From assembly GCA_902728285.1 (NCBI GenBank), contig CACVBU010000498.1:248001-312000 (forward strand): a stretch of DNA of 64,000 nucleotides, written 5' to 3'. Both the position numbers and the translations under genes were made by a program. This stretch comes from Clytia hemisphaerica. Lineage: Eukaryota > Cnidaria > Hydrozoa > Leptothecata > Clytiidae. Shown here piece by piece: positions 24,901 through 36,900 of this stretch; the stretch's first letter is position 1; the number at the start of each line of letters is the position of its first letter. Below the pieces are notes generated by a model. It searched no databases. It was not told where the DNA came from and saw only the letters and a program-made list of their open reading frames with translations.

Positions 24901-27900
24901 TCCGGATAGATCCCGTAAGCTCGCGACGTACGGCTGATTGGTCGACTGTGAGGTACCGGACCCCAGTCAAGCGTGGCCGCGTGTCAATCGCTGGAAATCG
25001 CTGCAGCGTACGGTAGATCGGTCTGTGAGCGTGATCGCTCGAGCCACCTTATTATTAATGTTATCTAATAATAAGTATTTATATACATTTCATGTTTATG
25101 ATTCGCTTAAGTTTTATAGGAAGTATTATCATTTTGATGTTATTTTTTCAAAGAATTATTGTCGTTTGTTAGCGCGAGGAAGTGAAAAGTCTGAGATTTC
25201 TATATACATAATTTGAAGAGATCTTTATACACGAGAGTGCGTCTCTTTATCACTCATACTATGTGCAGCAATGGATTTAGAAATTTTCGTAAACATCGGG
25301 ACTGCCGTGGACGAAATTTAAATACAACTTTAATACAACCTTAATACAACAAAGAGAGTTTTAGCAAGACGCATGTATAGAAATATATGATAGCAGAAAT
25401 AAAATTCTAGTGGGGATTTGGGTTTTGGAGTGCAATTATGTACATTGAATTTCAACTGAAGATGAAAACAAGGTCAATTTCCAAGTGGGGCTGAAATTCT
25501 AGGGTATTTTTCCCACCGGGGACAAAATTTTCCAGTGGGTTGGGGGCCCCACCGGGTCTGTGACACAGGGGTGTTGTTCTAGCCCCCGTTCTAGCCCAGC
25601 AGTCAATGCTCGGTTGCTGGCAGATCAGAGCTGGCCAACCATCAACGAATTAATATCAAGAATCATCAAATCATCAAAACGCTGATATGATACGGGAATC
25701 ACTTATGCAAAAATAAAACCTTTGACAAACCTCATTAGCTCCTTGTAATTCTTGTAGAAGAATTTCAGCTCGACCTTTCTCTTCACGAAGGTCCGATTCG
25801 ATCAACAAGTTTTGACGTTTGATTTCTTCCAAACCACTCTTTAATTCAAACTATAGAGAGATGATGAGTGCAGTTTAAAGTATGTTTCGGTTGGAATCAT
25901 TAGTAAATAAAGTAAATAAATCATTAGTCTGAAGATTTTTGTTTTGCGACACATAATTTATAATTCATAATAACGTAATTTTTCAAGCCTTCGAATGTTC
26001 TTAACTTTTTTAGTTTTGAACCTAAAAGTGTTTTCAAAATGTTCTTATTTTTAACATTTTGAAATTTTCTAAGAAATTGTGTCTTTTAGAGTCCACGGAG
26101 CCTTAAAATATTCTCAACTTGTTCTCAATATTTGGGCCATCGGAGCCTTTTGTTCTTATAAAAAACGTGCAGGTCGGTAATTTTACGATCCGACTCGCGC
26201 TACAATACAGGAACAGACTTTTCAGTTTTCTCACCATGTCCGACCTCGCGCTTAAAGTTACTTGTCCAGAATGAAAAACTACATATAATAAGGTCCGTTT
26301 ATTACGTGATCTATACTTGTTAACCATCACCGAGGCTATTAGGGGCGTAGTAGATGCCCAGCTGGCACACAACGTTGTTTCAACGTTCATCTAACGTTGT
26401 ATGGACGTTGTGAACGTTAGATAAACGTTGAAACAACGTTGTGTTCAAAACCACACAGAGTTACAAACTCACAGCAAGAGTTCTAAGAGATAGATAGTCA
26501 ATATGGAACTACTCGTTTTGGAATTTGATACCGGCGAACACAAAAAAAAAAGATGACAAGTTTTGTATTTTATATGAAGGTATATTATCACGTGCCTACG
26601 GTGGTACAAAAATAAACAATCTTAGTAAGAAAAGTTATAATATGGAGAGAACAAAAATTTCCCTTGTCAGGAGTACCGTAGAATTTGTTTATACTCAAAC
26701 TGAAGTCACCCACCAGCTGACCAATTGTGCTTCTATAATGAAGAGCACATATCAAAACAGGTCAAGAAAGCAAACTCAATTCTCGGTGTGATCAGAAGAG
26801 GCTTCGAGGAATTATGTCCCAGGACACTTTACACACTGTATACCACCTTTGTTCGACCTCATTTGGAATATGCTCAATCTGTATGGTCACCTAGATTGCG
26901 TAAGCACGTCAACCTACTTGAAGGGGTTCAAAGGCGTGCAACAAGAATGGTACGTCGTCTACGAAATTTAACATACGAGCAGCGCCTGCGAAAACTGGAC
27001 TTACCATCTCTTGAATTTAGGAGACAATTTGGCGACATGGTTCAAATATACAAACACCTTCACTTCTATGACAAAAATACCATCGTCAAAAAGTTTTCTC
27101 GCCGAACTCGTCCCCATCGTAAACATGATTACGAATTGATCCCTAATTTCTCAGATGATGGATTAAGGGGTGTGCAAACAAAATCATTTTATTATAGATG
27201 CATATCGGCGTGGAACCAGCTCCCAAAAAATGTTGTTAATGCTAAGTCAATCAAAGCATTTAAAGAAGAACTGACTCAGGCATGGATAAAGCACCCGTTA
27301 CGTTACGATTCAAGATCACTTTTGTAATCATTATGTAGATAGACCGGTTTAGAGGCCCTAGTGTGCCTGGACTGTAAATCCTTTAATAAATAAATAAATA
27401 AATAAATAATCTAGCTTTGAACCTTGGGATAAGTATAAAGGTCTGGGATCCAGTTTATATGAGTCATGGCAGATAACGGACGGAATTTAGCTCACGGTAA
27501 CGAAAGGGATCTTGCGCATTGTGATGAAAGAAACTTGGCTCATTGTGCTGACACTGCAAAAATACCAAAGGATGTATTCCATGACCATGATTTAGTCTAA
27601 CTTAAAGTTGATTATGAAAGGAAAATAGAGAAATTGACATTGGAAAGTAAAATCAGGATTCTGGAACTGCAAAAGGACAACCAGAACCTGAAACACCAGA
27701 ATGAAATACTAAGATTAGAAGCAGTTCAAAGCGCTAATGGTGATCAAGCATTGATTAATGTAAAGATAGCAGCTAAGGAGGATGAGTACAAAATCAAAAT
27801 GGCGCAATTAGAAACAGTGCACAAGATTGAATTGACAAACAAAGAGAAACTTATCCAAGACTTGAGAGAGGAGGTTGGAGTTTTGAAAGAAGATGGAAAG

Positions 27901-30900
27901 AATTTCAAGGGAATGAAATCAAATGCTAAAACACATCCATCCTTAATAGAAATAAAAGAACGTTTGAAATGGGGTTTTGAACAATTTTTATATGGAGAAC
28001 AAACATCCACTTTGCTTCTATACGACTCGTACCAAGAGTGGTTTGAGGACATGGCTTTGAATATGGAAATTGATAATTTATACAAAACCGGGCGTTTCTT
28101 TTTCGTTAAAGGAAGCATCGATTCTTACGCATCAAAGAACGAGGGGACCAAACACAATAAAAGTATCTGTGACGTCACAGTATCAGGGATTTACGGAGGA
28201 GGCTGGTACGAGCGAGGAAATCTTATCCTACTCAATCCAATCTTACAGCACCGATATTTACAACTTAAACGAAGAAGCAAGAATGACAAGCGTGAATATT
28301 TAATCGTAAATGACGTCATGAAGGATTTTTATTTTCCGATCAACCTGGGAACTGAATTGGCGTTCATTATTTTTGGATTCTTACACGATGGACCTTCCAA
28401 ATAGTTTTTTTCATCAATTTTTTTTTCATTATCTATAAAGTTTTTGTAATATAAGAGTAATTTGTAGTTAAAATAAAAATTTTAAAACTATCCTCCATTA
28501 ATATAAGCTCGTTTTTTTCAGTAAATCTCTCATGATAAATGGAGTCGTTTTAAAATACCCTTAAAAGCAATTATTTGGCAACAGTTCAAAAAGTTAAAGC
28601 ATCGAGTGCCGTATATACCAATAGATATATTTTGTCTACTTTTCATCGCCATAAAGTAGTTGTCAGGATAATACTTCGATCATCTATAGAATTGATGCTT
28701 ATTTTAAAGTTTCTGGTGAAACTCCTTCTTCTAACAGGTTTTCGGGGCCAAGCAACTGCAAAGTTTCCAAACAGAAATCTTGATATAATCGACTTTCAAG
28801 ATTCTTATAGAAAGTATAACCGAAGAGATTAGAGCTATTTACTTTTCTTAATCACTACTCAAAAAGTATCTATTGGAATACAAGATACTAAAAATATCAT
28901 TTCCATGGTAATATAGTTTTCCATTTAAGAGAGAAGTCTTTTCCTGCATTTTCATTGGTCCGTAATATCATGCAGGTATGAAGCTTGTTTGGTATTTTAA
29001 TTTCCTATTTTGAACGGCATTGACAAATCATAATTTTTCAGTGTGAAGCAGAAAAGGGTTATATCCTCCAGTTTATCAACTTAATGAGATGGATCGAGCT
29101 TTTTTTACCGTTCAGCGAAGTACCAGCAATTCAAAAGGTGGTGTAAAGCGTAGAGATGATCAAAACAACGACAATGGAAAGTCGGAAAAGCAAGTTAAAA
29201 GTGATAGTAGTTATTCGGCGTTTAGAATTGTTGAGCTTGTAAACGAAAACCAGGCGTTGAAACAAGAAAGGGAATTGAGAGGCAACCAAAATGAGAAAAT
29301 TGAAAAGAAGATGCAAAAGGAAATGGCGGACAAAAAAATGGAGTATCAGTCCAAACTAGAAGTCCTCGAACGTGAGTTAACAGCCAAGGATCAAGAAGTT
29401 TTTCGATTGAAGAATGACTCGAGTTGGAAAGAGCTCATGAAGCTGAGATGGAAGGCTATTGAGTTGCAAGCCAAATCGGAGACCGATCTTGCAGCAAAGG
29501 AGGCTGAATGCAAATTATTGAAACGTGAGCTAGCACTGAAGGAGCAAAGAATTGCTGAGTTACAGTACGTCGATAGACCACAAATCGGAGAATCGATTGC
29601 TCATAATGTAGCCAGAGCTGATAAAGTTGGTCAAGCGACACGAGCTGAAATAGAACCTCTGCAGATTATGGACCAATTGGAATGGGGATTGCGAAAGTTC
29701 TTTATGAAAGACAAAAAAGATGGTTTTGAGCAATGTGATTTAGAAGAATACCAGGATTGGTGTAAAGCCATTATCACATCAATGGAAGACAAGAAGCTGT
29801 ATAAGACGGACAGATTCTTTTTCATCAAGAAAGCGTTTGACCTCCTTGCTCGCGACTGCGTGACTTTCGTGCTCATGAAAGGCAAGGGAAGCCACATCGA
29901 GGAAGGAGACGATGAGATAAAGGTCGAGGATTTACCCTACAAAGTTTGGTGGGATGAAGGAAAAGTTATGTTACTTCATGCAACAAACATTGATCGATGT
30001 AAAAACTTCTCACAAATCGATAATTGGGACACGTTGGTTTTTTGGAGAGGAAAAGGAATTGGAGAGGAATTTTATGACGAACAGAATCAGGCAATCATAT
30101 TTGGCCTTTTAGATTAAAAAAAAAACATTCTTTTTCGAGATTTTATTTAATAACAGTATTTTAAAACCGGCAGCTGTGTAAATAGTTTTTAAAATTATAA
30201 GGTACTTTTTTGATAACTTTTTCCTGCTCTAATTCAGTTTTTTTCAGACAGTTGTCTTCCAAGCTTTTTTGTAAATAGACAGCTCTCATCGTATTCTCAA
30301 GTGTTCTTGAAGTATAATGCTAAACGTGTTTTATAAGAGCATCCAACATTTTTGAAGCCTTGAGAAGTTCTTAACTTTTTGAGATTTTTTCGCCATTTTT
30401 GAGTGTTTTTGTCCACTTTATTTTCCTAAGAAATTCGGTGTTTTAAAGTCCGCAAAACATTCAAAATGTTCTTAACCTGTTCTTAACATTTTGGCCATCG
30501 AAGCCTAGTTTTTTCTTATAAAAAAACCTGTGTACAACATTTACTTGTGGAAATTTAACTCAATGTACAAAAAGTATATCAGATTCTCCAGCAATTTTCA
30601 TTAATTTTCATTAAATAGAATTATCGTTCATTTTTGTTCAAATTAAACACAAACAATCAAAACAAGGTCCTTGGATATCAAGAATATTAAACAAAACGAA
30701 AAAAACAGAAAAAACTCACATTCGCATTTTCCAGTTTCTGAAAGTCTTTCGATTTTAATGCTAGTCTCTTATTAGCCTCATCACCTAGCTGCATCGATTT
30801 GCTTAGCTCCGACTTTGCGACGACAAAATCGTCCGCTATTTGTTGATTGTTCTTTTCCAAGTTGTCAATCTAAATGAATTACAGACCGGAACGAAAATTA

Positions 30901-33900
30901 AATCTTAATTAGGGGGTATAATTAAAATCATAATTTGTAACAAATTTACGGGCTGTTGGAACATCGCCGTGATCGTATAGTGGTTAGTACATTGCGTTGT
31001 GGCCGCAATAACCCAGGTTCGAATCCTGGTCACGGCAAATAGTCTTTTTTTCTCTTCCATTCTGGTCCGTATTTTGGCAAAATACCATGACTGAACAATT
31101 CTTGTTATTCTATATACCCTCCGCTAAGGGCCGCTGTATAAAGATTACTCTAAGGTCCCAAATAAACAATCCCATATAATAATCGGGGTGGGGCGATTAT
31201 CAAATTTTCGAGGTTCTGGTTCTTCGTTATTTTCTATTGTTAACTGGTCGTTTTTTCAAAGCTGGCTACACGGCTTTTTGCGCAATGCAATATTGGTTCT
31301 TTTCGCATGACAACGGGCCTACACTGCCCAGAGTTAGGAAAGTTCATTGTGACGTCACTTTTTCCAAGGAAAATGAACATTGCAATGCGTTGAGCCCATT
31401 TCTCTCATTTTTATTTCTGACGTCAGAAATTATAACAATTTCTGATCTCTTTTCGCTTTATTTCGCTATTTTTCCTGGACAAAGCGTTAAAAATCAATCG
31501 AAGCTGAAGGAAACGGTTAACAAATACAATAGTGACCGGTTTTTTAGGGATGGTACAGCCCTCACTAACCGGTCATTATTGTATTTATCATTACTTCGAA
31601 TAAATTCCCCTCCCAGAAAGGCCTGGTGTGTTTATCTAAAGTAATACGGTAATTCAATCAGCATTATTGTATTAATGGGGTTGTTTGATTCTATCTATAT
31701 TTCGAATTGAGTTTTTCATTTGAGTGAAATGAAAGTGAATGCAAAGATTAGCTATTTTTTGGAAAACCGGATGGGGTGCCCAGTTGGTGGGGTGCTCCTA
31801 CTGGGTGGGATGGCTCCTACTGGATCACAGACACAAGAATATCACAAAATTCTGAAGAATGACAAAGAAACGAGAAAGAGTTTGTAACAAAATTTTACCT
31901 GGTTTTCATAGTGCTTCTTGTCTTCTTTTAAATGTAGATTTTGCTTCTCGGCTATGTCTCTGGCCTAAACAAATAAAAAGTGCCCCAATCAACCTCTAGC
32001 GCTAAGGGGAGGTTGATTAATGACAGACATGCGCTGGCCAAAAATTCAAACTCTATTTATTAGAGAGACAAAGAGACTAAAAGAATGGGGCAGTAGCGTG
32101 GGTCGACCGAAATTGGGGCAAACTGGGGAGGCAGTTTTATAAAATTTTGATTTTTGCGCGCCTTATTAAAAGAAAATATCTTTGTAAAGATTACGCGATC
32201 AAGGCGAGCACAAAATTTTTTAGCTTTGGGTATTTTCTTTCTTTTTGGTCGAAAACTGCAAATTAGGAGGTGTAAAAAAGCAAAGGGGTGCCGAAATTAG
32301 TAATAAGAGGCGTCTTTTTGCGCCCTTTGTATTTCGGCAACCTCCAAAGAAATCTGCCGCTGGGGGAGGGGCACTTTCCCCTTGCCACGATGCTACTGAC
32401 TAGATGGTTTTTAGAGACTAAATATTGGCACAGTGACCCTTTAAATTTGATTTTTAACTTTTTGTGTTTTTTTTTTGCCAAAAAAGTGAAAATTCGGTCC
32501 CTTAAGAACCGCGCATACCTTGCATCTATTTTTACTTTAGGACCACTTCCCCTGGCGTGCCTTAGCCTAAAGCTCATCATTAATTAGAAAGGAAAGAATC
32601 TGGCGCTATTATTAAGGAAAGCAGTGGCCACCTACAAGGAGAATATCTTGAGCACAAATTTATACAGTCCGAAGTGTATTTTGTATTTTGGCTAAAAAGT
32701 GTTCCATGATTAAAAAGGAAATCCTATTTAGGTCACGTGACATTACAAAAGAATTTCAACGCTTGACCAATCAGAAGCTTCCCAGATTTTCGAAAACAAT
32801 AGCCACAATATTTTTTGTGATATTCATTTTTTTCTGTATGAAAAAGCTTAAATTAATCCATCTAGCCCTTCAGGTTTTACAGAAATCTGTGGTTGTGAGT
32901 TAATGCCCTCCCCAAACAGCTCATAACAACTCGAAGATGACGATGATAAATATGATACAACTATACTAACTATACAAAAGAAAAATATAAGCTGAAACTA
33001 TTTACTCTCGGGTACCTAATAGGGGAGGGGGGAGGTTGGAATAAGCAGGGGGTTGGAAAAAATCTCAAAACTTAATATAAAGGGGGGGGGGGGTTGGAAT
33101 GTAAATGTCCTGGGTGGAAATTTTTTGAAAAGAAGGCTAATACAGCAGAATTAGGACAACAAAGGGAACTTGCAAAAGCATTTTCCCAAAAATTAATCAG
33201 CGGGTATGGGGGTTGGAATAAGGATGTCCGGGGTGGAAAATTTTCGAAAAATTACTAAGCGGGGGTGGGATGGCTATTAGTTACCCGAGGAGGTAGTGAT
33301 GAATGATAATAAGATAAATGTGTGCAATAAATGAATGACCAATAAATTATCTAATCTAGAAAAGAAACTTTAGGGAAGGAAGGGGAAGGGAGGGGGGTTA
33401 AAGGAGGGGGTTGTTAAGTATTGCTAGAGCGGGTCAATTTACAGGATGCATGTAATATGTACCTTTTGAGCTTGTTCTTTCTCAGTTTTGGTGCTTTCCA
33501 GATCAGATTTAGTTTTGTGCAAGTTCTATGAATGAAACGTGCGTTATTTCGTTAGTCAGTCGGTGTTTTATTTTCAGTAAAATGAAAGTGGGAGGGGTCA
33601 ATTTAAGGGACAAATCAATCCAGTTCTATTGTTAGTGTAATTAGGGTTTTGAATAAAAATATCTCATTATTGAAGCTAGGTAGGTGGTAAGCTAAAAAAG
33701 TTTGTTGTTTAAGAATTGGACCACTTGTTTTGAGAAAGTGAAGGAAGGCTGGGAGTGGAAGCTTTATTTAGTTTAGTGAGTAAAAAGTGTAAGTTCAAAG
33801 AAGTTAGTCATTGTAAACAAGACAGTTAGTTTGTTTGTTAGTTAATGATGATATATGCAGTGAAAGAAGGGATTAATATGTGTGTATCCATTAACCCTTG

Positions 33901-36900
33901 AAACAGTTAGGACATTGGGTCAGAGTTTACCAGAAGGTCTGAAAGTTATTGTGTTGATTTTCTCCTACATACAGTGTGTCCCAAGAAAAGTGGACAAATT
34001 TTATACGAAGTAAAAGCCTCAAAACTCGTTATCTAATCTTGGCTTAGAATATTTGGCATAGAATATTTGGCATAGAATATTTGAAATAAGATTGCGATTC
34101 TCTGTTCAAGTTCAATTCCCAAGATGATTGAATAGGTTTTGGAGATTGAATGGCATACAAGTCATAATATTTTGCATTAATTATGAGGATTTTACTTTAG
34201 ATAAAATGTTGTCCGCTTTTTCTGGGACACGCTGTATACAGATATTTCAAGGTCAAGCATCACCAAGCATCCTCACTATTTCAAGGGTGACAGGCACATA
34301 TTCGAATTGAAAGATTGATTACAAAGAGGGTGCTTATTTTGGGTCACACCCACTTTCGTTGTAACTGTGACTCAGAATATGTTGTTCAAGGTGGAACAAA
34401 CGAATCTCCATAACTCGAACACTAAGGAGGAATAGGTGAATAAGTTTGAATCAGAATAGGGAATAGGCTTGTGACTTTCTCTAAGGGGTAAAAAAAGTGG
34501 AGTTATGGAGAGACGATTGTTCTGACCTGTTCAAGAAACGGTATTAATATAAGTAAGAGATACGGTGTAGGGCTTGACGATAAAGGGCGTTTGGGGTGTA
34601 ATGATGATGCAGGGGGCGGGTTTATTAGTCGCGCGGCTGAGGTCGAAAAAAGTGGCTAGAAAATGATTTTCGTGATACACCTCTTAGATTCCACTTTTTT
34701 CGATGGAAACTCTCGAATTAGCATATGTAGATTCCAAAATCAAAAAGTTTCCACGATATTATCGTGCAAGTAACGAGTAAATGGCGATTTTTTGCGTTTC
34801 CAGGCAAAATTGCAAGGCCTGGAAATTCATGATTTTTGGGGGGTCTTCAAATTAAAAAAAGACCTATATCACATGATAGAGCTCTTCAAACTGAGCAAAA
34901 AAGTGTATTACACCAAAGTCCCAACTTCTCTAGATCAAAAGTTATGGGCCTATTTGTGGTCATGCAGATTGTGGGGAAATTCCCTGTTTTCCATCAGTTT
35001 TTTACCACAAATAGGCCAATAAATTTTGATCTAGAGAAGTTGGGACTTTGGTGTAATACACTTTTTTGCTCAGTTTGAAGAGCTCTATCATGTGATATAG
35101 GTCTTTTTTTAATTTGAAGACCCCCCAAAAATCATGAATTTCCAGGCCTTGCAATTTTGCCTGGAAACGCAAAAAATCGCCAATTACTCGTTACTTGCAC
35201 GATAATATCGCGGAAACTTTTTGATTTTGTAATCTACACATACTAATTCGCGAGTTTCCGTTGTTTTTTTTGGAATCTAAAAGATGTATCATGAAATGAA
35301 ACGTTTTTCGACCTCAGCCGCGCGACTATTATGCGGTGTATGTATAAAGGAGGGTAGGGGATTGGATGAGGAAATACCTGCTGGAGGTTTTTAATGATAG
35401 TTTCAGATTCTTTAAGTTGTTCTTCGTGTCGTTCAACTTGGTTCCGTAATCTATCAATCAGCAGACTGTTCTGTTCTTTCTGCAAGAGGAGTTCTGTTTT
35501 TTCCTGTGTGAGTTGTAAATTAATTTTGTAGATTGAAAATAATGTGCAAATGGAAATTTATGAGTGTATTAAACATGTATGTGTGCATATGAGGGTGTTG
35601 GCGATATTAAAAAAAAGAGATTAACATCCAAAATATTGTGGGAAGGTTTGTTGCGTCTTAAAATGTAAATTGAAGGGAAATGGCAAACGAGAACTGGAAA
35701 TCGAATTTCTCTACTCAACTCTATCAAGCACGGAAAAAATTTGGTTTTTTAATAATTTAGAGTTTCCCATATGTTTCTATTTTAGAATTTAACGAATTTC
35801 AGAATTAGGTCTTCCCGATATGAAAAAACAAAGGAGACCCTTGTAAATTTATTTAGTGAAGTTTTATCAGTGAATTATTTATGTTTGTATTTTGAACTTC
35901 CGAAACCCATATGTTGCTTTTTATCGCTTAAGTACTCAATACGCTACTAACCCAGCTGGTACACAACGTTATTTCAACGCTTATTTAACGTTCACAACGT
36001 CCATATAACGTTAGATGAGCGTTGGAACGAAGTGCCAGGTGGGATACCAGGTGGGATACTCTACTACTTCAAAAGGAGATTTTGTATTGTTGGAGAATGT
36101 TAAGAAAAATCAACATCAACATTCTAAAGACCTTTGGAAGTTGATAAACGTACAAACACAACGAAAACTTTATTACAAAAAGAAACTCAAGAAAACAGGG
36201 ACAATGTATAGATGACTCATGATGGTAATGTCATTCCTGGTAATCATTGGCAATGTTAGCAGTCACTACTACCAAAGCAATAAGTTTTGTTTGAAGATGC
36301 GAAACGTTACATTAATTGTGGATACAAATGAATTCATCGATGCAACTTTTTTTGAACCACTCATATCGAAACTGCGTAAAAATCCATGTATCAAAATTTG
36401 GATGTACTCACAACTCAAAAAGCAATTAATTCAATTAGATGATCAGGATGTGATAACAGTTTTGATAGAGGAAAATGTTGCCCAGAAAAGTATCGAGGAT
36501 AGTGAATTTCTTGATTTGACATCACGAATGCCGTTGGGTAGCCGATGCAAAGAGCAGTATATCATCTTTGTACACCAGCGGCTAAATTTAGCATTTACCA
36601 AAGTCGAGAAAAGCGAAGAGCCCAAGCAGGTACCAATAGAAAAAGTTATGATTCAGCAGCGCAATAAATCAGTGGCTAACGAATTAGAGAAAAACTTATC
36701 TGAAAGGTTTTACAAGCTTCAACGAGCTGATCCCGAAAACATTTCTGACAGGCTGAAAGAATTACAAGAGAAAAAACAATACAACATTATTATATTGCAT
36801 GCCAGGATTATTCCAGAATGCCAGAATCATCAAATAAGGGTCATTCTAAAAAAGGTTTTTGCCAACTGTGCGAATCTAGGATGCCTGGAAAAAACTTTTT

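Noticed and set aside
31237..31644. 135-codon plus-strand ORF
   Set aside because: It crosses an inverted repeat (31,520-31,590) and has no recognisable domain; probably chance.
32263..32587. Overlapping about 100-codon ORFs on both strands
   Set aside because: They are mutual shadows, with no splice sites in phase with the host gene and no domain.
34792..35078. Short plus-strand ORFs within the hairpin
   Set aside because: They lie in the arms of the foldback and are overlapping frames of the same repeat; no coding signature.
26357..36043. One 9.7-kb transposon bounded by the two CCCAGCTGG palindromes
   Set aside because: Each palindrome is complete in itself, and host exons 21-24 lie between them, so they cannot be the ends of one inserted unit.
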